7,464 nt of DNA. It comes from Pseudomonadota bacterium. Its GTDB lineage: Bacteria; Pseudomonadota; Gammaproteobacteria; Burkholderiales; Casimicrobiaceae. The position numbers and the translations under genes are program-made. Position 1 is the first letter of the stretch, and each line of letters begins with the position of its first letter. The notes under the pieces were generated by a model, which was given only the letters and a program-made list of their open reading frames with translations, was not told the DNA's origin and did no database searches. This document shows, in pieces, positions 1-6,871 of the stretch. The stretch lies in contig JAKPSO010000959.1 of NCBI GenBank assembly GCA_029571495.1, forward strand, positions 1 to 7,464, in the 5' to 3' direction.

Positions 1-1421
1 TGACGACTAAATTTGTCATCTGCGATAACGACTCGGGCTTCGATCAACACTTGCTTGACAGAAATGTCGATGCGTTGAATCAATGCACGCACTTCAGCGA
101 GTTTGGATGGCGTGTCTTGAACCACCAATATATTTGTTCGTGCGTCCACGGAAACGTTGCCGCGTTTAGAGAGTACGCCGCCGCCCGTCCCGGCGCCCGC
201 TCCTGTGCCGCTGCCTGTCGGCTTTAACATCAGACGAACGTCCTCTGCCTTTTGGTAATTAAGCTGGAAAATCTCTGTCCTCAGAGGCTCGATATCGGCA
301 ACTTGTGCCTTTGCTTCAAGCTCCTGTTTCTCCTTAAGCGCCAATTCTTCTTTTGGAGCGATCCAAACGACGTTGCCATTCTTTCGCATGTCCAAGGAGC
401 GGGCCTGCATGACAAGGTCCAACGCTTGATCCCATGGGACATCTTTCAGCCTGAGTGTCACGTTCCCAGTAACCGTATCGGAAACGATAATGTTTAGTCC
501 GGTGAAGTCACCTATGACTTGCAGCACGGATCTGACCGCGATATCTTGAAAATTCAGCGAAAGCTTCTCACCCTTATAACCAGCGCGAGTACCTTGAGTA
601 AGCTTATTCGGATCTTCGACGATTGGCTTAATTTCGATGGTTAAGCGGTTGTCGGTTTGGTACGCTGAGTGCTCCCAAAGCCCACGCGGCTCAATCACCA
701 TCCGCGTGTTGCTGCCCTGCGCGAACGTATCTATTTGTTGAACAGGCGTGCCGAAATCGGAAACATCCAGCTTACGTTCCAAATTTCGCGGCACTTGGGT
801 CCGCAGAAAATCCACCACCAACGCTTTCCCTTGCTGCTTTATATCCACTCCGGCTTGTGCATCGGACAGGTCAACAACGATTCGGCCTTCGCCGTTGGGG
901 CCGCGCCGGAAGTCCACATCGCGCAGCCCGTATGACGCGCCGTCACTTTTCGTCGGTGGCGTAAATCTCCCCGCTTCTGGCGCGGAATCCGCCGCGACGG
1001 TACCTGCCGCATCAAAAAGCGCGAACGTCAAACTGCGACCATCAGCCTTCATGTCATACGCTTGCGGCCTAGTCAGGTTGAGAACCACCCTCGTTCGCCC
1101 CTGTGCTTGAACGACATTGAAACTACGTAGCACGGAATCGGACACTTCTGTCGTCGGTTTGCTGACGCTTGTCGTATTAGCAAAGTCAAGCACCAAGCGA
1201 GGGGGCGTAGCGATGGCAAAAACCGAGGGCTGAGCCGCAATCCCTTCCTTCAGCGCAAAGGTCAACGTTGTGCGACCTGCGGCACCTTTCGCAACCGCTA
1301 CCTCTTCGATTACGTTTTGCGCGGCCCCGACCGAAGAAAAGAGCACCGTCGCAAGTAAGCTAACAACGAACGTCGCGCCACCCCTCTCGCGAATTTCGCG
1401 CATCAGTTGTTTGACGTTCAT
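1..1421 (-). CDS. pilQ: Type IV pilus secretin PilQ, N-terminal part (cut by the left window edge)
   Basis: PilQ is the outer-membrane secretin through which the type IV pilus passes. The frame is open from an ATG at 1421 to base 3 (473 complete codons) and continues beyond the window, so the C-terminal secretin pore is missing only because of the window edge. Seen in order: a signal peptide (residues 1 to about 34, hydrophobic core FVVSLLATVLF, likely cleavage near VGA-A); two AMIN-like beta domains (about 38-130 and 150-255) that in this family bind peptidoglycan; an STN/N0 domain (about 285-352, LSLNFQDIAVRSVLQVIG); and an N1/secretin_N domain (about 381-465) containing a glycine-rich stretch at 403-415. 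The sequence breaks off in VLIEARVVIADDKFSR, the usual entrance to the secretin domain. A GGGAG ribosome binding site lies 8 bases before the ATG. It is the last pil gene here, 35 bases after pilP. Identity is very secure. Confidence 0.96.
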   Translation of the reverse strand, partial: MNVKQLMREIRERGGATFVVSLLATVLFSSVGAAQNVIEEVAVAKGAAGRTTLTFALKEGIAAQPSVFAIATPPRLVLDFANTTSVSKPTTEVSDSVLRSFNVVQAQGRTRVVLNLTRPQAYDMKADGRSLTFALFDAAGTVAADSAPEAGRFTPPTKSDGASYGLRDVDFRRGPNGEGRIVVDLSDAQAGVDIKQQGKALVVDFLRTQVPRNLERKLDVSDFGTPVQQIDTFAQGSNTRMVIEPRGLWEHSAYQTDNRLTIEIKPIVEDPNKLTQGTRAGYKGEKLSLNFQDIAVRSVLQVIGDFTGLNIIVSDTVTGNVTLRLKDVPWDQALDLVMQARSLDMRKNGNVVWIAPKEELALKEKQELEAKAQVADIEPLRTEIFQLNYQKAEDVRLMLKPTGSGTGAGAGTGGGVLSKRGNVSVDARTNILVVQDTPSKLAEVRALIQRIDISVKQVLIEARVVIADDKFSR

Positions 1422-1429
1422 TTGCTTTG

Positions 1430-1434
1430 CTCCC
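1430..1434 (-). promoter_or_regulatory. Ribosome binding site of pilQ
   Basis: On the minus strand GGGAG stands 8 bases before the ATG at 1421. It favours this start over the in-frame ATG six codons further in (1403). The pilP-pilQ gap of 35 bases has room for this site and shows no hairpin terminator, so pilQ is probably translated from the same message as pilP. Confidence 0.7.
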
Positions 1435-1456
1435 GCTCTTGCAGCATCATCTTTGT

Positions 1457-1948
1457 TTAGCGCTCAGCCCAATCGCCAGCACCATCCTGAAATAGTTCTT
1501 TCAACGTGATCTCACCGTCAGTTACGGCTGTTATCACACCAAAATTTTGGCCAGCGTGGTTGCCTTGCCGCGCTTGGAACACACGGTTGTCGCTCGTTTT
1601 GATCAGCGCCACGACCGTTCGGCCACGCTGCAAAGTCCCCACCATTGCCAGCGATTCAAGCGGAAAGCCCTCAAGCGCTTCCTTCCGACGAGTCGTATCG
1701 GGAGCATTAGCTCCCTTGCCGGTGTCGATCTTTCGAGGCTTAAACGGATCTGCTTGGTCAAATGCGTTATACGAAAAAGGCTCGTAGGGGCGCATTGACG
1801 GAATCGGGTCAATCTTGCCTCGAACATTCGCGCCCTGCTCATTCATCCATGCGCGCAAACCCTGCTCGTCGGAGCCGGCGCAACCCCCGATCAGGGCAGC
1901 CACACTGAGCATTAGGGCCACAGCCGGAAATGATTGATCACGCATCAT
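1457..1948 (-). CDS. pilP: Type IV pilus inner-membrane lipoprotein PilP
   Basis: PilP is the periplasmic lipoprotein of the pilus alignment complex. Its folded C-terminal domain docks to the N0 domain of PilQ and its extended N-terminal part binds the PilN/PilO heterodimer. The 163-residue product begins with a lipoprotein signal: a hydrophobic run followed by LIGGC, with the lipidated Cys at residue 23 (the -2 Gly is slightly unusual for a lipobox). An extended linker follows with the family pattern PYEPFSYNAFDQADPF (54-69, DPF at 67-69). The beta-sandwich domain then starts at LEGFPLESLAMVGTL (92-106) and ends at GDWAER. The C-terminus stops a few residues earlier than in many homologues, as I recall them. 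The start ATG overlaps the pilO stop as ATGA (1948-1945), which suggests coupled translation. A second in-frame ATG follows directly (1945), so the start could be one codon later. Confidence 0.95.
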   Translation of the reverse strand: MMRDQSFPAVALMLSVAALIGGCAGSDEQGLRAWMNEQGANVRGKIDPIPSMRPYEPFSYNAFDQADPFKPRKIDTGKGANAPDTTRRKEALEGFPLESLAMVGTLQRGRTVVALIKTSDNRVFQARQGNHAGQNFGVITAVTDGEITLKELFQDGAGDWAER

Positions 1949-2577
1949 TTCACCACCTTCGCTGCTTCCTTGGCCTTCCGTTGAGCCGCGATTTCTTCAT
2001 CATCCAAGTAGCGAAACGTCTTCGCAACTGCTTCCATGGTTAGCGTCTGATCCTTTGAGTCTTTATTGCTGATCGCAACGTCGTTGAGAGTGACGATTCG
2101 CGACAGCTGAGACACATCGCTCGTAAACGCGGCGATATCGTGATATGAACCCGTCACTCGCACATCAACGGGCTGCTCAGCATAGAAATCCTGCAGCCTT
2201 TCCGCGCTCGGCTTGAAAAGATCAAACTGCAGACCGCGTCCCAATCCAGCTTGGTTGATGTCAGACAGCAACGCGTCCATTTCTAGTTTGCTTGGCAACT
2301 GCCGCAGAAGCGCGCCGAACTGCTGCTCAACTTCTTTCAGCTGTTGGACGTACAGGTCAAGATTGATCGCTTGCGATTTCTTTGTGCTGTACTCTTGTCG
2401 CAGAGTTTCTTCCTGCTTCTGCTTTGCCTCAAGTTCTTCGTACTGAGGAGCCCAACCCAAATACGCGGCAAGCGCCAACAGCAACAATAACAACGCCGCA
2501 ACTGCTCCGTACTTAGCCGGTGCGGGCCAGATGCCAATATCTCGCGGATTCAGGCGTCTTAATTCGTCCCAAGTCAT
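1945..2577 (-). CDS. pilO: Type IV pilus inner-membrane protein PilO
   Basis: PilO is a bitopic inner-membrane protein that pairs with PilN in the periplasm and forms the PilM-N-O-P alignment complex, which affects pilus extension and retraction. The 210-residue protein has a short cytoplasmic N-terminus (MTWDELRRLNPRDIG), one transmembrane helix at about 23-42 rich in Leu and Ala, a periplasmic coiled coil at about 46-91 (EELEAKQKQEETLRQEY and onward), and a ferredoxin-like domain at about 95-190 with the typical PilO segment GLQFDLFKP and VRVTGSYHDIAAF. A charged, Lys/Ala-rich tail follows (about 190-210). It starts 14 bases after the pilN stop behind a purine-rich AGGGTAGGG sequence, and overlaps pilP by ATGA. 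Length is ordinary for the family. Confidence 0.95.
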   Translation of the reverse strand: MTWDELRRLNPRDIGIWPAPAKYGAVAALLLLLLALAAYLGWAPQYEELEAKQKQEETLRQEYSTKKSQAINLDLYVQQLKEVEQQFGALLRQLPSKLEMDALLSDINQAGLGRGLQFDLFKPSAERLQDFYAEQPVDVRVTGSYHDIAAFTSDVSQLSRIVTLNDVAISNKDSKDQTLTMEAVAKTFRYLDDEEIAAQRKAKEAAKVVK

Positions 2578-2591
2578 CGTTACGCCCTACC

Positions 2592-3233
2592 CTATTTAGT
2601 AATCGCTTGCATGACCTTCTCGCGCGCACCTTGATCGGTGGCGGTTGTCGGCGCCCCGGCTACCGGCCGTTTGACCATCGGCGCAGCTTCTAGCCCCTTC
2701 AGAGAGACATTTAGGCTGAATTCGTTGATGCGCTGTTGGTTCTTGTCGTTCACGTTCTTGATTTCCACCAGCTGCGAATTTTGCAAATAGGGCGAAGCGT
2801 CGAGATTGCGCATGAGCGTTGATACGCGGGCGTTCGACTGCGCCAGGCCCACAATGTTCACAATTTGGCCGGTCTGTTTCACCGACTTGAGGTACACGCC
2901 GTCTGGGAGCTGGCGCACCAACTGGTCGAGTAACTTAACGGAGGCTCCACGATTGACCTGAAGCGTTTCGACAACCTGCTTCCGAGCGATTAACGCGTTG
3001 GTCTGATCCTTGAGCTTTTTGATTTCGTCGATTTGGTCCGTGAGCTTCTTGTTCTCAGAGACCAGTATGTCGTTACGACGTTGCTGACTTGTGATTTGGT
3101 CGTCTAGGATCAACTTGCCCAAATACCACAGGGCAGCAGCACCGACTACGGTACCCAGCACGATGAAATTGAACTCTCGCTTCTTAAGCGCGCGCTTGGC
3201 TTCGCGGTGAGGCAGTAGGTTTATGCGGATCAT
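2592..3233 (-). CDS. pilN: Type IV pilus inner-membrane protein PilN
   Basis: PilN links the cytoplasmic PilM to the periplasmic PilO/PilP. The 213-residue protein starts MIRINLLPHRE; the INLLP stretch (residues 4-8) is the conserved peptide that inserts into the groove of PilM. A transmembrane helix covers about residues 23-43 (NFIVLGTVVGAAALWYLGKL). A coiled coil follows at about 48-90, then a ferredoxin-like domain at about 95-182 with the family pattern LLDQLVRQLPDGVYLKSVKQ. The last 30 residues (Ala/Pro/Thr-rich, then charged) look like a flexible tail outside the conserved fold. The start codon overlaps the pilM stop by ATGA and has a full GGAGG site 8 bases upstream, so both reinitiation and direct initiation are possible. 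Identity is secure. Confidence 0.96.
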   Translation of the reverse strand: MIRINLLPHREAKRALKKREFNFIVLGTVVGAAALWYLGKLILDDQITSQQRRNDILVSENKKLTDQIDEIKKLKDQTNALIARKQVVETLQVNRGASVKLLDQLVRQLPDGVYLKSVKQTGQIVNIVGLAQSNARVSTLMRNLDASPYLQNSQLVEIKNVNDKNQQRINEFSLNVSLKGLEAAPMVKRPVAGAPTTATDQGAREKVMQAITK

Positions 3234-4321
3234 GCGTCAAACCTCCGCATCGCGAGGCCGCACGCGACAAGCAATGACGGCGCATCCGCGGCCAACTGAC
3301 GCGATTTGACTCCAGGGCTTAGTGTCATCTCAGAGAAGGGGTTGGCCACAGAAGCAATCACGTTGGTGCGACGCGACACCGCATCTGATAAACCGGGAAG
3401 TGACGCACAACCCCCGCCAAGCAACATGTAGTCAAGCTGTCCCTGCGCGCTGGAAGTCAGGAAGAACTGCAGCGCACGTGCCGCTTCGATTGCCAAGGTG
3501 TCGACGTACGGCCGTAGCACGTCGTTATCGTAATTCGCGGGCAAATTACCAGCTCGTTTTGCCGCTTCGGCTTCGTCGCCCGTCATGTTGTAAGCGCGCT
3601 GTATTTCCTGCGTGAGTTGATTGCCTCCAAACGGGCTTTCGCGCATGAATATCTGCTCTTCGTTCCGAAACACATAGAAGCGGGTCGATGTGGCGCCCAC
3701 ATCCAAAACCCCGATGTTTTGATCGATGCCTTTGCCAGGCAGCGCCTCAGCCATCAACTCATACGCCCCCATGACCGCCATTGCCTCAACGTCCATCACC
3801 GACGGCTTTAGCCCCGCAGACTCTAACGCAGCAACACGATCCTCAACCTTTTCTCGACGCGCCGCAGCAATCAACACTTCGACCTGAGTGTCATCATTCG
3901 GAACGGCGCCGATCACGGCGAAATCGAGGTTCACCTCGTCCAGCGCGAACGGAATGTACTGGTTGGCCTCACCCTCCACGGCTTGCTCCAAATCGTCTTC
4001 TCGTTCCGTTGCGGGCAACGTGATGCGTTTGGTGATGACCATGCTCGTCGGCAACGCCGCAGCAGCAGACTTTGTCCGAGACCCCAGCTTACGAAGCGCG
4101 CGCTCGATGGCGGCACCTACGGCCTCGATATTGGCCACGTTGCCATCCGTAACCGCCTCGCGCGGCAGAGGCTCGATCGTATAGCGACTGAGTTCAGGTT
4201 TTTGCCGGGTGCCAGCCAATTCGACGAGCTTCACCGCCGTGCTGCTGATGTCGACGCCGATGAGTGGGGTGCTTTTTGCCCCAAACGCACCTCGGAGCGA
4301 ACCCAAAAAATCTTTTTGCAT
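3230..4321 (-). CDS. pilM: Type IV pilus assembly protein PilM (actin-like ATPase)
   Basis: PilM is the cytoplasmic, FtsA/actin-like member of the alignment complex; it binds nucleotide and the PilN N-terminal peptide. With the ATG at 4321 the product has 363 residues, normal for the family. Visible motifs: GVDISSTAVKLVEL (22-35, phosphate 1 loop), a central region with EREDDLEQAVEGEANQYIPF, VLDVGATSTRFY (D207, G209, phosphate 2 loop), and LLGGGCASLPGL (Gly 302-304, adenosine loop). A TTG six codons upstream (4339) would add WPKLS after the initiator and is preceded by a weak AGGCG. I prefer the ATG because homologues usually begin a short way before the GVDIS strand and because ATG is the commoner start, but no good ribosome binding site precedes it. 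It is the first gene of the operon, divergent from ponA, and overlaps pilN by ATGA. Confidence 0.94.
   Translation of the reverse strand: MQKDFLGSLRGAFGAKSTPLIGVDISSTAVKLVELAGTRQKPELSRYTIEPLPREAVTDGNVANIEAVGAAIERALRKLGSRTKSAAAALPTSMVITKRITLPATEREDDLEQAVEGEANQYIPFALDEVNLDFAVIGAVPNDDTQVEVLIAAARREKVEDRVAALESAGLKPSVMDVEAMAVMGAYELMAEALPGKGIDQNIGVLDVGATSTRFYVFRNEEQIFMRESPFGGNQLTQEIQRAYNMTGDEAEAAKRAGNLPANYDNDVLRPYVDTLAIEAARALQFFLTSSAQGQLDYMLLGGGCASLPGLSDAVSRRTNVIASVANPFSEMTLSPGVKSRQLAADAPSLLVACGLAMRRFDA
3242..3246 (-). promoter_or_regulatory. Strong ribosome binding site of pilN inside the end of pilM
   Basis: On the minus strand GGAGG stands 8 bases before the pilN ATG at 3233. It is the clearest Shine-Dalgarno sequence in the pil cluster and lies within the last codons of pilM. 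Confidence 0.75.
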
Positions 4322-4420
4322 TGAGAGTTTAGGCCACAAATGTCGCCTGAAACTTTAAGTTGGGTGAGGAGTGTTGCATAAGGCTCGCGCTCTGGCAAGC
4401 CGTGACCGAATTTTGCCCCC

Positions 4421-4426
4421 TATAAT
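4421..4426 (+). promoter_or_regulatory. Possible -10 box of the ponA promoter
   Basis: TATAAT is a perfect match to the sigma-70 -10 consensus, about 95 bases before the ponA start. No -35 hexamer near TTGACA lies 16-18 bases upstream. The nearest candidates, GTGACC (4402-4407) and CTGGCA (4392-4397), give spacers of 13 and 23 bases, and there is no TGn extension. It may therefore be a weak or activator-dependent promoter, or a chance match. Confidence 0.4.
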
Positions 4427-4511
4427 CGTCGAAAAAACAACATTGGCATACTCGGAGTCATCACCGGCGCTGTGGCGGAAGCACGAGCCGCAACGGGCGC
4501 ACCGGGGGATT

Positions 4512-4516
4512 AAGGA
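4512..4516 (+). promoter_or_regulatory. Ribosome binding site of ponA
   Basis: AAGGA ends 5 bases before the ATG at 4522. It supports this ATG as the start. Confidence 0.7.
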
Positions 4517-4521
4517 CATCG

Positions 4522-6861
4522 ATGTTCAAGCGTTGGGTGGTTTATCTCTCCTCCGTGGTAGGTGGATTGTTGCTTGTGGGTGGCGTTTTGGGCGCGCTCG
4601 TTTGGGCGCTCATCAGCGCTCGTTTGCCGTCTTTGGACGTTCTTACGGACTATCAACCGAAGCTGCCATTGCGTGTTTTGGCCGACGATGGCACGACTTT
4701 GGCCGAATTTGGCGAGGAGCGGCGCAGCGTCGTGAAGCTCGCACAAGTACCCCTGCACGTCCGGCAGGCCATATTGGCCGCAGAAGACTCGAATTTTTAC
4801 GAACATTCCGGTGTCGATTGGGTGGCCGTGTTGCGCGCGGGCTACACCAACGTAACCACGGGTGCAACGCAAGGCGCTGGCACGATCACGATGCAAGTGG
4901 CGCGAAACTTCTTCCTCACACGAGAAAAAACGCTGCTTCGAAAGGCCAATGAGGTAGCGCTCACTTTCAAAATTGAGCAGGAACTTACTAAGGACCAAAT
5001 CCTTGAGCTGTACATCAACCAAATTTTCCTTGGGCAGCGCTCCTTCGGGTTCGCAGCTGCCGCTCGCGCCTATTACGGCAAACCGCTCGAAAAGATAACG
5101 ATTCCCGAAGCCGCAATGTTGGCCGGGTTGCCGAAGGCGCCATCAACATTCAACCCATTCGTCAATCCAAAGCGCGCAGCGCTCAGACAGCAGTATGTCC
5201 TCCGCCGCATGCACGAACTGGGCTACATCAAGGACGACGAATACAAGAGCGCTCAAGCGGCACCATCGACCGTCAAAGCGGACGCTGGACCAACAGTGCA
5301 TTCGGAATATCTCAACGAAATGGTTCGCCAGTTCGTCTTCGACCTTGTGGGGGAGTCGGCGTACACACGCGGCCTAACCGTAACCACAACCATCAGGGCG
5401 CGAGACCAAGAAGCCGCTTATCAAGCCATTCGCCGCGGAGTGCTTGATTACGAGCGGCGCCAGAGCTTTCGCGGCCCGGAAGGCTACGTCGAGCTTCCCG
5501 CGCAAAGCAAAGGCGCGGAGTCCAAAGAAGCGCTCGCCGAAGCCTTGGAGCCAGCTTTCGCGCAATTTCCCGACGCCGACGACTTGCTGACGGCGGTCGT
5601 TCTTGACGCAAACGCCAAACGTGTCATCGTCACGCGTGGCGAGGACGAGGTGTACACCCTCGAAGGCGAAAGCATTCGCTTTGTTCGCAACGCGCTCGCA
5701 GATGGTGCGCCGTCGGGCGAGCGTTTGCGCCGTGGCGCGGTGGTCCGTATTACACAGGACGACAAAGGCGCGTTCCGCATTACACAAATGCCGCAGGTCG
5801 AAGCAGCTCTCGTGGCAATGGATCCGAAAGACGGTGCCGTGCGCAGCCTCGTGGGCGGTTTCGATTTCAGTAAGAACCAATACAACCACGTCACGCAGGC
5901 CAGCCGCCAACCCGGCTCGTCTTTTAAGCCGTTCATCTACTCCGCGGCACTGGAGAAAGGCATCACCGCGAGTACCGTGATCAACGACGCACCCCTGTTC
6001 TTTTCGGCCGCACAAACCGGCGGCGAGGAGTGGGAGCCGAAAAACTACGACGGCAAATTTGACGGTCCGATGCGCGTGCGCAGTGCGTTGGCGAAATCCA
6101 AGAACATGGTATCCATCCGCATTCTCCGTTCAATCGGCCCGAGCTACGCGCAGGACTACGTCACTAAATTCGGCTTCGACGCCAAGCAGCACCCTGCCTA
6201 CCTGACGCTGGCGCTTGGTGCGGGCCAAACCAACCCGATGCAGATGGCCGCCGCCTATTCGGTGTTCGCCAACGGCGGCTACCGCGTCAAGCCCTATTTC
6301 ATCAAGACGGTGGTCGACACCAAAGGCACCGTCATCTTTGAGGAGACGCCGGCCGCTGCCGGCAAAGACGCGGAGCAAGCCATCGATCCGCGCAACGCGT
6401 TCATCATGACCACGCTCATGCGTGACGTGGTGCGCGCAGGCACTGCCACCAAAGCCCTCTCGCTTGGGCGCGGTGATCTTGCAGGCAAAACTGGCACCAC
6501 GAATGACAGTCACGACGCCTGGTTTGCGGGCTACAACGCGTCGCTCGTTGGCGTCGCGTGGGTGGGCTTCGACCAACCGAAATCGCTCGGTGAACGTGAA
6601 ACTGGCGGCGGCGTTGCGCTGCCGATTTGGATTAACTACATGAAGACCGCGTTACGTGGCGTCGCGGAAACGCCGCTCAAACCACCGTCCGGCGTGGTGA
6701 GTGCGATGAGTGGGGGCGACCCGAGCGGATTAACCGACACGGCAGGCGTATCCGATTGGTACTACGCCGAGTTCCCGCCAAAGCAATTCGTTGACCCGCT
6801 GACGGGCAATTCGGGATCGCGCAATAAGCAAGACGACGAAGTGCGCCAGCAGCTTTTCTAG
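4522..6861 (+). CDS. ponA: Bifunctional penicillin-binding protein 1A (transglycosylase/transpeptidase)
   Basis: Class A PBP that polymerises lipid II into glycan strands and cross-links the stem peptides on the periplasmic side of the inner membrane. The symbol mrcA is also used. The 779-residue protein has an N-terminal membrane anchor (about 6-31). A GT51 glycosyltransferase domain (about 50-225) carries catalytic Glu88 in AAEDSNFYEHSGVD, then QGAGTITMQVARN (117-129), and the second Glu144 in RKANE, followed by ELYINQIFLGQRSFGFAAAARAYYGK. An OB-like insertion lies at roughly 310-425. The transpeptidase domain has SSFK (nucleophile Ser466, Lys469), SKN (526-528) and KTGT (656-659). All catalytic residues are present, so it should be active and beta-lactam-sensitive. 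One departure is Gly at 120, where homologues often have Ser. Length and C-terminus are usual for the betaproteobacterial PBP1A type. It is divergent from the pil operon; the next gene follows by 10 bases. Confidence 0.97.
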   Translation: MFKRWVVYLSSVVGGLLLVGGVLGALVWALISARLPSLDVLTDYQPKLPLRVLADDGTTLAEFGEERRSVVKLAQVPLHVRQAILAAEDSNFYEHSGVDWVAVLRAGYTNVTTGATQGAGTITMQVARNFFLTREKTLLRKANEVALTFKIEQELTKDQILELYINQIFLGQRSFGFAAAARAYYGKPLEKITIPEAAMLAGLPKAPSTFNPFVNPKRAALRQQYVLRRMHELGYIKDDEYKSAQAAPSTVKADAGPTVHSEYLNEMVRQFVFDLVGESAYTRGLTVTTTIRARDQEAAYQAIRRGVLDYERRQSFRGPEGYVELPAQSKGAESKEALAEALEPAFAQFPDADDLLTAVVLDANAKRVIVTRGEDEVYTLEGESIRFVRNALADGAPSGERLRRGAVVRITQDDKGAFRITQMPQVEAALVAMDPKDGAVRSLVGGFDFSKNQYNHVTQASRQPGSSFKPFIYSAALEKGITASTVINDAPLFFSAAQTGGEEWEPKNYDGKFDGPMRVRSALAKSKNMVSIRILRSIGPSYAQDYVTKFGFDAKQHPAYLTLALGAGQTNPMQMAAAYSVFANGGYRVKPYFIKTVVDTKGTVIFEETPAAAGKDAEQAIDPRNAFIMTTLMRDVVRAGTATKALSLGRGDLAGKTGTTNDSHDAWFAGYNASLVGVAWVGFDQPKSLGERETGGGVALPIWINYMKTALRGVAETPLKPPSGVVSAMSGGDPSGLTDTAGVSDWYYAEFPPKQFVDPLTGNSGSRNKQDDEVRQQLF

Positions 6862-6871
6862 CGACTTACCG

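Larger units (their letters stand above)
4322..4521. other. Divergent intergenic region between pilM and ponA
   Basis: About 200 bases separate the two divergent starts and should hold the promoters for both the pil operon and ponA. Reading both strands, I find a TATAAT facing ponA (4421-4426), an A-run just after it (4431-4437), and the ponA ribosome binding site. Facing pilM I find no hexamer pair with acceptable spacing: a TTGCCA on the minus strand (4398-4393) lacks a matching -10. The -24/-12 pattern of sigma-54 promoters, often used for pilin genes, was sought and not found. No RNA gene or clear inverted repeat is seen. Confidence 0.6.

Noticed and set aside
669..1110. Two overlapping plus-strand frames opposite pilQ
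   Set aside because: The minus strand encodes continuous PilQ AMIN sequence here. The plus-strand products are low-complexity and unlike any protein I know.
1422..1456. Possible terminator between pilP and pilQ
   Set aside because: No inverted repeat with a T-run is visible in these 35 bases, and a ribosome binding site for pilQ occupies part of them.
4391..4420. Possible sigma-54 promoter (TGGC at 4393 and TTGC at 4413)
   Set aside because: The GG and GC pairs are 20 bases apart instead of the required 12, so the spacing rules it out.
4371..4952. A 193-codon plus-strand frame running from the intergenic region into ponA
   Set aside because: It overlaps the true ponA frame, its product is Arg/His/Gly-rich with no domain, and the GT51 motifs are in the other frame.
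4510..5022. A 170-codon minus-strand frame opposite the start of ponA
   Set aside because: Antisense shadow of the transglycosylase domain; no ribosome binding site or recognisable product.
5374..6015. A 213-codon open frame on the minus strand inside ponA
   Set aside because: It lies wholly antisense to the transpeptidase-coding part of ponA, whose frame carries all active-site motifs. The translated product has no recognisable domain and looks like a codon-bias shadow.
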